From CAZZEX01 sp964653285 (lineage in GTDB: Bacteria > Chloroflexota > Anaerolineae > B4-G1), in assembly GCA_964653285.1 (NCBI GenBank), contig CAZZEX010000031.1, forward strand, positions 1-47,769: 47,769 nucleotides of DNA, read 5' to 3'. Under the pieces are notes generated by a model. The model was not told the DNA's origin. It saw only the letters and a program-made list of their open reading frames with translations, and made no database searches. Made by a program: the position numbers and the translations under genes. Positions 24,917-32,972 of the stretch are shown here, piece by piece; positions within the stretch are counted from its first letter, which is position 1; every line of letters starts with the position of its first letter.

Positions 24917-26737
24917 ATGGCAAGTATAAAAGACATCAAAACGATTCCCCCTCACAACAGATTGGTGGGCGATATGCCCAAGATTGGCATTCGGCCCATC
25001 ATTGATGGCCGACGGAAGGGGGTGAGAGAGTCCTTGGAGGACCAAACGATGGCGCTAGCCAGGGCAGCCGCTAATCTGCTGACGGAGAACCTGCGCCATT
25101 CCAATGGCCTGCCGGTCGAGTGTGTCATCGCTGACACCTGCATCGGTGGGGTGGCCGAGGCTGCCCAGACTGCCGAAAAGTTCGCTAAAGAAGGGGTGGG
25201 CGTCTCCCTGACGGTCACGCCCTGCTGGTGCTACGGTGCGGAAACGATGGATCTGGATCCCTATATCCCCAAAGCGGTGTGGGGCTTCAACGGCACCGAG
25301 CGCCCCGGCGCGGTCTATCTGGCGGCCGTTCTAGCCGGGTACAATCAAAAGGGACGGCCGGCTTTCGGCATTTACGGGCGTGACGTCCAAGATGCGAGTG
25401 ACACCTCGATTCCGGCCGATGTGCAGGAAAAACTCCTGCAATTTGCCAGGGCCGGGTTGGCCGTGGCGCGCTTGCGCGGCCAATCATACCTGAGCCTCGG
25501 CGGCGTCTCCATGGGCATTGCTGGCTCTATGGTGGATCATGCCTTCTTCGAATCTTACCTGGGCATGCGGGTGGAAACGGTGGATATGAGCGAATTTACC
25601 CGCAGGATCGAGGAGGAGATCTACGACAAGGAGGAGTTTGCCCGAGCCTTGCGGTGGGTGAAGGAAAACTGCCAGGAGGGCAAAGACCACAACCCCCTGG
25701 AAATGCAGCGCAGCCGGGCGCAGAAAGACCAGGATTGGGAATTCGTGGTCAAGATGGCCATCATCGCCCGGGACTTGATGGTTGGTAACCCCCGGCTGGC
25801 GGAACTTGGCTATGGCGAGGAAGCGCTAGGACACAACGGTATCGCGTCGGGCTTTCAGGGGCAGCGCCAGTGGACCGATCACTTTCCCAATGGCGACTTC
25901 ATGGAGGCGATCCTCAACTCGTCCTTCGACTGGAACGGCATTCGAGAGGCTTTCATTGTGGCCACCGAAAACGATTGCCTCAACGGAGTGAGCATGCTCT
26001 TTGGGCATCTATTGGCCAACACCGCCCAGATCTTCGCTGATGTGAGGACCTACTGGAGCCCGGCAGCGGTCAAGCGGGTGACAGGTTACAAACTGACCGG
26101 TCTGGCGGAGGGCGGGTTCATCCATCTGATCAACTCTGGTTCTGCCACGCTGGATGCCACCGGCCATCAGAAGATTGACGGGCAGCCAGGCATGAAACCC
26201 TTCTGGGGCATCACCGCGGAAGAGGTGGGAAAATGCCTCGATGCCATAACCTGGTATCCGGGTAGTACGGGATATTTCCGAGGGGGTGGTTTTTCCTCAG
26301 GCTTCCTGACACGCGGGAGCATGCCCGTCACCATGTCCAGAATCAACCTGATCAAGGGGCTTGGCCCGGTGCTGCAGATTGCGGAAGGGTACACCGTGGA
26401 TCTGCCGGAGGAGGTATACCACATTTTGAATGAGCGCACCGACCCCACCTGGCCCACCCATTGGTTTGTCCCCAACGTGACGGGCAGCGGGCCTTTCCGG
26501 GACGTTTACTCGGTGATGTACAACTGGGGTGCTAACCACGGGGCGATCAGTTACGGCCACATCGGCGCCGAGCTGATCACTCTGGCCTCAATGCTGCGCA
26601 TCCCGGTCTACATGCACAACGTGCCCGAGGAGAGAATCTTCAGGCCCAGCGCCTGGACCGCGTTTGGCGCGATGGACCCACTGGGTGCTGACTTCAGGGC
26701 CTGCGCCAATTTTGGACCGTTGTACGGTCAGTATTGA
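24917..26737 (+). CDS. fucI: L-fucose isomerase
   Basis: FucI interconverts L-fucose and L-fuculose (and D-arabinose/D-ribulose) with a divalent metal. The 606 residues slightly exceed the E. coli enzyme. The metal ligands match in spacing: E351 in ATENDCLNG and D375 in FADVRTYW, 24 apart as in E337/D361 of E. coli, with a His in the NHGAISYGHIGAELITLASMLR block. The N-terminus PKIGIRPIIDGRRKGVRESLE is typical. GGGAGGA lies before the ATG. It is flanked by two FGGY kinases. Confidence 0.95.
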   Translation: MASIKDIKTIPPHNRLVGDMPKIGIRPIIDGRRKGVRESLEDQTMALARAAANLLTENLRHSNGLPVECVIADTCIGGVAEAAQTAEKFAKEGVGVSLTVTPCWCYGAETMDLDPYIPKAVWGFNGTERPGAVYLAAVLAGYNQKGRPAFGIYGRDVQDASDTSIPADVQEKLLQFARAGLAVARLRGQSYLSLGGVSMGIAGSMVDHAFFESYLGMRVETVDMSEFTRRIEEEIYDKEEFARALRWVKENCQEGKDHNPLEMQRSRAQKDQDWEFVVKMAIIARDLMVGNPRLAELGYGEEALGHNGIASGFQGQRQWTDHFPNGDFMEAILNSSFDWNGIREAFIVATENDCLNGVSMLFGHLLANTAQIFADVRTYWSPAAVKRVTGYKLTGLAEGGFIHLINSGSATLDATGHQKIDGQPGMKPFWGITAEEVGKCLDAITWYPGSTGYFRGGGFSSGFLTRGSMPVTMSRINLIKGLGPVLQIAEGYTVDLPEEVYHILNERTDPTWPTHWFVPNVTGSGPFRDVYSVMYNWGANHGAISYGHIGAELITLASMLRIPVYMHNVPEERIFRPSAWTAFGAMDPLGADFRACANFGPLYGQY

Positions 26738-26819
26738 CAGACTTGATAGAGAAACCAGGCCAGGACAGTGCCAAGTATCCCCATCTGAGCAAGCGGATCG
26801 TTGCTAAGGAGAGAGCATC

Positions 26820-28361
26820 ATGTCTCATCAACTTGGCTTTTTGGCCCTTGACCTGGGTGCGGAGAGTGGCCGCGCTATGCTCGGCCAGTTCGACGGGCAG
26901 CGGCTCCGGCTTTCGGAAGTGCACCGGTTTCCCAATGGCCCGGTGCGCTTGCCGGATGGCCTTCACTGGGACGTGCTGCGTCTCTGGACCGAGATAAAAC
27001 GTGGCTTGGCCCGGGCTGTCCGGGAGCACGGAGCCGATCTGGCTGGCATTGGCCTTGACACGTGGGGCGTGGATTTCGGCTTGCTCGACCGGGATGGCGC
27101 GCTGGTATCTAACCCCTACCACTACCGTGACAGTCGGACTGATGGTATGCTCGACGAGGCCTTCCGCCGTGTGCCGCGCGCGCAAGTTTTCGAGCAGACC
27201 GGCATCCAGTTTATGCAACTGAATAGCCTCTATCAGTTGCTTTCGATGGTCGTCGGCCGTTCGCCGGCCCTCGATATCGCCGACACCTTCTTGACCATGC
27301 CCGACCTGTTCAACTACTGGCTCACCGGGCGCAAGGTGTGCGAGTTTAGCATTGCCACCACCACCCAGTGTTACGACCCGCGCCTCCCCCCCCCTGTAGA
27401 GGGGGGGGGGAGGGGGGGGTGGGCCAGGCCGTTGCTCGAACGGTTGGACATCCCTACCCACATCTTCCCCGAGATCGTGCCGCCGGGGACCGTCCTGGGC
27501 CAACTGTTGCCATCGGTAGCCGAAGATGTAGACGTGGTTGGACTGAGCAGCCTGCCGGTCATCGCCCCTGCCTGCCACGATACTGGATGCGCAGTAGCGG
27601 CCGTCCCCGCCGAAGGCTCGGACTTTGTCTACATCAGTTCCGGTACGTGGTCGTTGATGGGCGCTGAGTTGCTGGAACCTGTCATCAACGAGCAAAGTCT
27701 GGCCTTCGATTTAACCAACGAGGGGGGCGTGTGTGGCACCTTCCGCTTCTTGAAGAACATTATGGGGTTGTGGCTGGTGCAGGAGTGCCGGCGCACGTGG
27801 GCATGCCAGGGCGAAGCGTTCTCGTATGACGAATTGACACACATGGCGGCTCATGCGGCTCCTCTCCAGTCTGTCATTGACCCCGACTATGGTGAGTTTC
27901 TCAAGCCCGGCGACATGCCGGCCCGCATCCGTGCCTTTTGCCGTAGGACGGATCAACCGGTTCCGCAAAGCAAGGGGGCGGTCGTTCGCTGCACGCTGGA
28001 GAGCCTGGCGCTCAAATATCGCTGGGTGCTGGAACGGCTTGAGGAGATCCTGGACCGTCGCCTGGAACCGATCCACATCGTCGGGGGCGGGACGCAGAAC
28101 CAACTGCTAAACCAGTTCACTGCCGATGCTACCGGTCGCCGGGTGGTAACTGGACCTATCGAGGCCACCGCGGCCGGCAACGTCATCACGCAGGCGATGG
28201 CTCTGGGTCACATCGGGTCGCTGGAGGAGGGGCGCCAGGTTGTGCGTAATTCCTTCGACGTGGTCACCTACGAGCCAGCCGGCGAGTCTGGGTGGGACGA
28301 GGCTTATGGCCGCTTTCTGGCCGTGATGGGGCAGGTTGACTTGGGACAGGGTGTTTGTTGA
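26820..28361 (+). CDS. rhaB: rhamnulokinase-like FGGY kinase
   Basis: A 513-residue kinase that phosphorylates L-rhamnulose (possibly also L-fuculose) at O1. RhaB features are the N-terminus LALDLGAESGRAML, GIGLDTWGVDFGLLDRDG, YHYRDSRTDGM, NSLYQLL, ISSGTWSLMG and IHIVGGGTQNQLLNQF. AAGGAGAG precedes the ATG. After CYDPR the gene contains an in-frame G/C-run hairpin insert that adds about 12 residues (Leu-Pro-Pro-Pro-Val-Glu then Gly/Arg) at a surface loop where the family has a short turn. It supplies the kinase step for the rhamnose isomerase and aldolase encoded 15 kb downstream. Confidence 0.92.
   Translation: MSHQLGFLALDLGAESGRAMLGQFDGQRLRLSEVHRFPNGPVRLPDGLHWDVLRLWTEIKRGLARAVREHGADLAGIGLDTWGVDFGLLDRDGALVSNPYHYRDSRTDGMLDEAFRRVPRAQVFEQTGIQFMQLNSLYQLLSMVVGRSPALDIADTFLTMPDLFNYWLTGRKVCEFSIATTTQCYDPRLPPPVEGGGRGGWARPLLERLDIPTHIFPEIVPPGTVLGQLLPSVAEDVDVVGLSSLPVIAPACHDTGCAVAAVPAEGSDFVYISSGTWSLMGAELLEPVINEQSLAFDLTNEGGVCGTFRFLKNIMGLWLVQECRRTWACQGEAFSYDELTHMAAHAAPLQSVIDPDYGEFLKPGDMPARIRAFCRRTDQPVPQSKGAVVRCTLESLALKYRWVLERLEEILDRRLEPIHIVGGGTQNQLLNQFTADATGRRVVTGPIEATAAGNVITQAMALGHIGSLEEGRQVVRNSFDVVTYEPAGESGWDEAYGRFLAVMGQVDLGQGVC
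27384..27423 (+). repeat. in-frame G/C-run hairpin insert inside rhaB
   Basis: C9, a 6-nt loop, G10, A, G8 and TG. It has the same layout as the insert that breaks GH116. Here it keeps the reading frame. The homopolymer lengths make it prone to slippage and to sequencing error. Confidence 0.75.
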
Positions 28362-28383
28362 ATCTTGTCGTTTCTGGACGATA

Positions 28384-28412
28384 TTGACAAATTTCAAAAG
28401 CTATGATATAAC
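28384..28412 (+). promoter_or_regulatory. promoter of the deoR-ABC transporter operon
   Basis: A perfect TTGACA (28384-28389), a 17-nt spacer and TATAAC (28407-28412). The start is expected near 28419. It is the strongest promoter in the sugar cluster. Confidence 0.8.
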
Positions 28413-28430
28413 GACTTCGACAAGTTTCAA
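28386..28430 (+). promoter_or_regulatory. direct-repeat operator candidate (DeoR-family site)
   Basis: GACAAATTTCAA (28386-28397) and GACAAGTTTCAA (28419-28430) match at 11 of 12 bases and are exactly 33 bp apart, about three helical turns. The first covers the -35 end and spacer and the second lies at the transcription start. The next gene is a DeoR regulator, so autoregulation is the simple reading. Confidence 0.6.
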
Positions 28431-28482
28431 CAGCACATCAGCAAAATTCGGCGGTGTGACTAGTTCGAAGGCCAGTGGTGTT

Positions 28483-29295
28483 GTGACTACATTTGAGCGG
28501 CGGCAGCGTATCTTCGACCTTCTACGCGAACGATCAGGAGTTAAGGTCACCAAGTTGGCTAAACTTCTGGATGTATCCGAGGGCACCATCCGCAACGACT
28601 TGAATGCGTTGGAAGAAGCAGGGCAACTCACCCGCGTGCGAGGAGGTGCCGTAGCAAAGAATGACCACCGAACTCGCATCCCTGCTTTTGCGGACCGCGC
28701 TCAACTCCATGCAGACGCCAAACAATGGATGGCTCGTCGGGCGGTCAATATGATCGAGGATGGAGATTCAATTCTCCTCGATGCCAGTTCGACCGCCTTT
28801 TACATTGCTCCTCTTTTGCAGGATTTCCGCAACCTCACCATCGTTACCAACGGCATCGAAGTTGGTCTTACCCTGGCACAAAATCTATCCTATACCGTCA
28901 TCCTCGTTGGGGGGGTAATACGCCCCGATGGCACCTCGGTCGTAGGTCACTTGGGGGGGAAAATCCTTGAGGATTTGCACATCAAGACCGCTTTTGTGTC
29001 TTGCTCGGGATTCTCGGTTGAGGCTGGCCTGACAGAGGTTGATATCCAAGAGGTGCAGGTCAAGAAACAGATGATTCGCTGCGCCGAACGCGTGGTGGCC
29101 CTCATTGATTCCAGCAAGTTTGGCAAGGTAGACCTGACTTCGTTCGCCAGCCTGGAGCAAGTATCCCACGTCTTTACTGACAGTAACGTGGACCCTAAAT
29201 TCATTGAGCAATTGCGCCAAACCTGTACAGCCCTCACTGTTTGCGGCGAGGACACGGCGTCGTCGTTTACCCTGTGCGACGAAGAGGAAATCTAA
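28483..29295 (+). CDS. DeoR-family transcriptional regulator
   Basis: A 270-residue repressor-type protein with an N-terminal DeoR helix-turn-helix (ERRQRIFDLLRE, VTKLAKLLDVSEGTIRNDLNALE, RVRGGAV). Its sugar-phosphate-sensing C-terminal domain has LLDASSTAFYIAPLL, TNGIEVGLTLA, LVGGVIRPDGTSVVG and the KKQMIRCAERVVALIDSSKFG block. The GTG at 28483 gives the usual N-terminus; an in-frame GTG at 28456 is possible, and neither has a strong ribosome site. It is followed without a gap by the transporter ATPase and probably controls this transporter and the catabolic genes in response to a phosphorylated intermediate. Confidence 0.9.
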   Translation: MTTFERRQRIFDLLRERSGVKVTKLAKLLDVSEGTIRNDLNALEEAGQLTRVRGGAVAKNDHRTRIPAFADRAQLHADAKQWMARRAVNMIEDGDSILLDASSTAFYIAPLLQDFRNLTIVTNGIEVGLTLAQNLSYTVILVGGVIRPDGTSVVGHLGGKILEDLHIKTAFVSCSGFSVEAGLTEVDIQEVQVKKQMIRCAERVVALIDSSKFGKVDLTSFASLEQVSHVFTDSNVDPKFIEQLRQTCTALTVCGEDTASSFTLCDEEEI

Positions 29296-30807
29296 ATGAA
29301 AACACCTATTCTGGAAATGAATCACATTTCCAAGCGCTTTGACATGACCCAGGCCCTGGATGATGTCTCGCTCGACCTGTATCCCGGTGAGATTCATGCC
29401 CTGGTGGGCGAGAATGGGGCAGGGAAATCAACCCTCATCAAGATCGCGACAGGCATCTACAGGCTTGACCGGGGTGAGATCGTGCTGGATGGGCAGCCCG
29501 TGCAGGTTCATAACTCACAAGAGGCGCAGGCTTATGGCGTTGCCGCCATATACCAGGAGCCGATAGTCTTCCCCGATTTGAGCGTCGCCGAGAACATCTT
29601 CATCAGCCATCGTGACCGCGGCCCCTTTGTGCGCTGGGGCAAGATGTACGAGGACGCCGAAGCCGTCCTGGCCAAACTGGACGTCGAGTTCGACGTACGC
29701 ATGCCAGCACGCGGCCTTACGCTGGCTGCGCAGCAGGCAGTCGAAATTGCCAGGGCCATCTCGCTCGACGTACGCGTACTGATCATGGATGAGCCGACTG
29801 CGGCGCTCTCGGCCCACGAGGTGGCGCAGTTGTTCAAATTGGTGCGTGCGCTGCGCAACCAGGGCGTTGCCATCCTATTCATCGGGCACCGGTTGGAAGA
29901 AGTGCTAAAGGTTGCGGACCGTGTGAGTGTGTTGCGCGACGGAAAGCTGATTTCGTCCCAGCCCCGCAGCGAGGTCGCGTCCGAGACGGTTATCCGCGAC
30001 ATGGTGGGGCGCGAGATCGAGGACTTCTTCGCCAAGAGCGAGGCTGAGCGCGGCGAAGTGCTGATGTCTGTACGCGGCTTGAGCAAAGAAAACGCCTTTT
30101 ACGACATTAACTTCGATGTTTATCACGGCGAGGTGTTGGGCCTTGCCGGACTGGTCGGCTCGCGCCGCACCGACATTGGCCTGGCCTTGTTCGGGGTCGA
30201 ACAGGCCGACTCCGGGGAGATCATCCTCGAAGGAAAAGAGCAGACGATTCGGTCTCCTGAGCAGGCGCTCGCACTCGGCATCGCGTATGTGACGGAGGAC
30301 CGCCGTCAGTACGGGTTGATCATGCCCATGTCGATCGCCTCCAACATCTCGTTACCGATGCTGCGCAGATATCTGACACGTATGGGGTTGATCAAACAAG
30401 GCGACGAAACCATCACCGCCGAAGAATACCGTCAGAGACTCTCAATCCACGCACCATCTGTCAAGGTTAAGGTTGAGAAGCTCTCCGGTGGCAACCAACA
30501 GAAAGTCATGTTGAGCACATGGCTCAACACCCAACCCAAACTGTTCATCATGGATGAACCGACGCGAGGCATTGACGTGGGGGCGAAGGCGGAGGTGCAT
30601 CACATGATCAACGACCTGGCAGCGCAGGGGCTGGGAATCATACTCATATCGTCCGACCTGCCCGAGGTTTTGGCAATGAGTGACCGCATTCTCGTCATGC
30701 GCGAAGGTAGACGGATGGGCGTTTTCGACCGCGAAGAAGCCACCCAGGAGAACATCATGATGGCCGCCATGGGGCAGAATCAGGCAGCCCAGGAGATCCA
30801 GTCATGA
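29296..30807 (+). CDS. sugar ABC transporter ATP-binding protein (RbsA/RhaT type)
   Basis: A 503-residue double-ATPase subunit of a ribose-type importer. The first domain has Walker A GENGAGKST and Walker B VLIMDEPTAAL. The second has the degenerate P-loop region GLAGLVGSRRTDIG normal for this family and the signature LSGGNQQK. The start is the ATG directly after the deoR stop. The family includes ribose, xylose, galactose and rhamnose transporters; context favours L-rhamnose or another deoxysugar. Its stop overlaps the first permease start. Confidence 0.93.
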   Translation: MKTPILEMNHISKRFDMTQALDDVSLDLYPGEIHALVGENGAGKSTLIKIATGIYRLDRGEIVLDGQPVQVHNSQEAQAYGVAAIYQEPIVFPDLSVAENIFISHRDRGPFVRWGKMYEDAEAVLAKLDVEFDVRMPARGLTLAAQQAVEIARAISLDVRVLIMDEPTAALSAHEVAQLFKLVRALRNQGVAILFIGHRLEEVLKVADRVSVLRDGKLISSQPRSEVASETVIRDMVGREIEDFFAKSEAERGEVLMSVRGLSKENAFYDINFDVYHGEVLGLAGLVGSRRTDIGLALFGVEQADSGEIILEGKEQTIRSPEQALALGIAYVTEDRRQYGLIMPMSIASNISLPMLRRYLTRMGLIKQGDETITAEEYRQRLSIHAPSVKVKVEKLSGGNQQKVMLSTWLNTQPKLFIMDEPTRGIDVGAKAEVHHMINDLAAQGLGIILISSDLPEVLAMSDRILVMREGRRMGVFDREEATQENIMMAAMGQNQAAQEIQS

Positions 30808-31874
30808 ACGCATTGAGACGTCGTTTTCGACCCCAGCAGATTCGAGAGTTGGTCCTTGTACTCATTATCGTCCTGGCTATCCTCCTCTTTGGCACGCAGA
30901 TCGACAACTACTATAATGCGCGACTCTTCAACCGCGTCTCTACCAGCGTCGCCATTACTGCCGTGATAGCCGTCGGGCAAACGCTGGTTTTCCTGACGCG
31001 CAACTATGACCTTTCGGTTGGCTCGATCGCGGGCTTCACCGCCTATTTCGTCGGCACGCAGCTTGCCCGCAACAACGACATCCCGCCCATCGCTGCTGTC
31101 CTTATGGCCGTTGGCATTGGCGCTGTTATGGGGATGGTCAACGGCCTATTCGTCGCGTATGGTAGGATTCCGGCGGTTATCGTCACCCTTGCTACGCTGG
31201 CGCTCTATCGCACCATGCTGGTCGAGTACTCCGATGCGAAGACGGTTCTGGCAGCCGAGTTGCCGGAGTGGGTAATCGGGCTCCCCCGCACGAACATCTT
31301 CAGTATTGGCGAGTTGGACTTTCGCCTCATGGTTGGAGTGATGCTAATCGTCGTCGCCCTCTTCCAGTTGGTGCTCAAATATCTGCCCTACGGCCGCCGG
31401 CTGTACGCCATCGGTTCAAATCCCGAAGCCGCCCGCATTGCCGGTTTCCCATCGCAGCGTATCGTGTTCACCGCTTTTATGCTTAGCGGAGCGCTGTCTG
31501 GTTTGGCCGGGTTTATGCTCCTGACTCGCTTTGGCAACGTCACGGTCGTCGCCGGGATTGGCCTCGAATTGGCGTCGATAGCCGCGGTCGTCGTCGGCGG
31601 TGCGAGCACCGCCGGCGGCGCCGGCACGGTGATCGGCGCCTTGCTGGGCGCCACCCTGGTCGACCTCCTCGAGAACAGCCTGATCCGTTGGTTAGAGATC
31701 AGCGAGTTCTGGCGTGACGCCCTGTTGGGGATGCTTATCCTGCTGGCCGTTGCTACCGACGCCGTGATCATGAGCCGATTGCGTAGTCTTTGGGCACGAG
31801 GTGAGCTCCGGGTAGAATCGGAATCGGAAGTTGAAGCATATGGGAAACAGGAGGAAGGCAGCCATGTTGCGTAG
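30804..31874 (+). CDS. sugar ABC transporter permease 1 (RbsC type)
   Basis: A 356-residue inner-membrane permease with eight or more hydrophobic segments. RbsC-family motifs are RNYDLSVGSIAGFTA, NGLFVAYGRIPAVIVTLATL, YGRRLYAIGSNPEAARIAG and VVGGASTAGGAGTVIGALLGA. Its start overlaps the ATPase stop (ATGA) and its end overlaps the second permease by 11 bp. Two different permeases suggest a heterodimeric channel, as in RhaP/RhaQ. Confidence 0.93.
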   Translation: MNALRRRFRPQQIRELVLVLIIVLAILLFGTQIDNYYNARLFNRVSTSVAITAVIAVGQTLVFLTRNYDLSVGSIAGFTAYFVGTQLARNNDIPPIAAVLMAVGIGAVMGMVNGLFVAYGRIPAVIVTLATLALYRTMLVEYSDAKTVLAAELPEWVIGLPRTNIFSIGELDFRLMVGVMLIVVALFQLVLKYLPYGRRLYAIGSNPEAARIAGFPSQRIVFTAFMLSGALSGLAGFMLLTRFGNVTVVAGIGLELASIAAVVVGGASTAGGAGTVIGALLGATLVDLLENSLIRWLEISEFWRDALLGMLILLAVATDAVIMSRLRSLWARGELRVESESEVEAYGKQEEGSHVA

Positions 31875-32877
31875 TCCAGGATTCCTGCGAAAGGGTTGGG
31901 AGCGACTGAAAAGCTGGGAGGGCTTTTTGCTCGTTATTCTATTGGTGATCATCATCATCAATGGCCTCCAGGCACCAGTGTATCTCAGTATTGGGAATCA
32001 GATGAACTTGTTCATCCTGTACATTGAGAAGATCATCGTCGTTCTCGTGATGACCTTTATCATCATCAACGCGGAAATAGACCTCTCGGTCGCTTCGACG
32101 ATGGGCCTGGCAGCCTGCACTCTCGGCTGGCTCCACGAGCGAGGAGTGCCGATAGGGGCGGCTCTTCTGGTTGGGCTGGCGCTGGGCCTGCTCGGCGGCG
32201 TGTTTAACGGTTTCTGGGTTGCATACGTCGGCCTGCCATCGCTGGTGGTCACGCTGGCCACGCTGATAGGCTATCGGGGACTGGCGCGCGTCTTTCTGGA
32301 AGACCGCTCGATAGGCTACTTCCCGGACTGGTTCGACGCCCTGGGGCAGAAACCTCTCATCGGCCCGTTTCCGCTGGCACTGATCATCTTCTTCGTGCTT
32401 CTCGCCATTGCTATCGTTCTCCTCCAGTACTCTGGCTTTGGGCGTTACGTCTACGTTATAGGGAACAACCGTGACGTGGCCCGTTTTTCGGGCGTGAAAG
32501 TGAAGCGGTTGAAGATGATCCTGTTCACCGCTTCGGGCACGATTTCCGCTCTGGCGGGACTGCTGTTTGCGGCCCGGCTGGGGGCAGTCCGAGGTGATAT
32601 GGCGCAAGGTTTCGAACTGGACATCATCACTATGGTGGTGCTAGGCGGGGTAAGCATCTTCGGTGGTTCGGGATCAGTCTGGGGCGTTCTGTTATCCATC
32701 CTGATAGTTCTTAATCTGCGAAATGGGATGTCGCTGGCTCATCTTTCCGGCCATATGCAGACGGGCGTGATCGGCAGCCTGTTGATTCTCTCGGTGCTTG
32801 CCCCCAATCTGGTGACTAAGGTTCGCGCCGTCCTGAGTCGCCGTCGAAGTCGTCGTCCACAGGACACAATTACTTAG
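31864..32877 (+). CDS. sugar ABC transporter permease 2 (RbsC type)
   Basis: Second permease, 337 residues from the ATG at 31864, which has AGGAGG 9 nt upstream; in-frame starts at 31831 (TTG) and 31840 (ATG) lie further inside the first permease. Motifs include NAEIDLSVASTMGLAA, NGFWVAYVGLPSLVVTLATL, YVIGNNRDVARFSGV and VVLGGVSIFGGSGSVWGVLL. It probably pairs with permease 1. Confidence 0.92.
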   Translation: MLRSPGFLRKGWERLKSWEGFLLVILLVIIIINGLQAPVYLSIGNQMNLFILYIEKIIVVLVMTFIIINAEIDLSVASTMGLAACTLGWLHERGVPIGAALLVGLALGLLGGVFNGFWVAYVGLPSLVVTLATLIGYRGLARVFLEDRSIGYFPDWFDALGQKPLIGPFPLALIIFFVLLAIAIVLLQYSGFGRYVYVIGNNRDVARFSGVKVKRLKMILFTASGTISALAGLLFAARLGAVRGDMAQGFELDIITMVVLGGVSIFGGSGSVWGVLLSILIVLNLRNGMSLAHLSGHMQTGVIGSLLILSVLAPNLVTKVRAVLSRRRSRRPQDTIT

Positions 32878-32972
32878 AGAAAAGGAGGTGTCGCATAAAC
32901 AATCCAATACATACGCTCTGCGAGATTTGACTGTCAGACTGGATAGTCCCTAACGAACAAAGGAGTAGAAAA

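Noticed and set aside
31413..31424. GGTTCAAATCCC, which looks like a tRNA T-loop.
   Set aside because: It lies inside the permease coding sequence, no acceptor or anticodon stems pair around it, and it encodes a conserved GSNPEA family motif.
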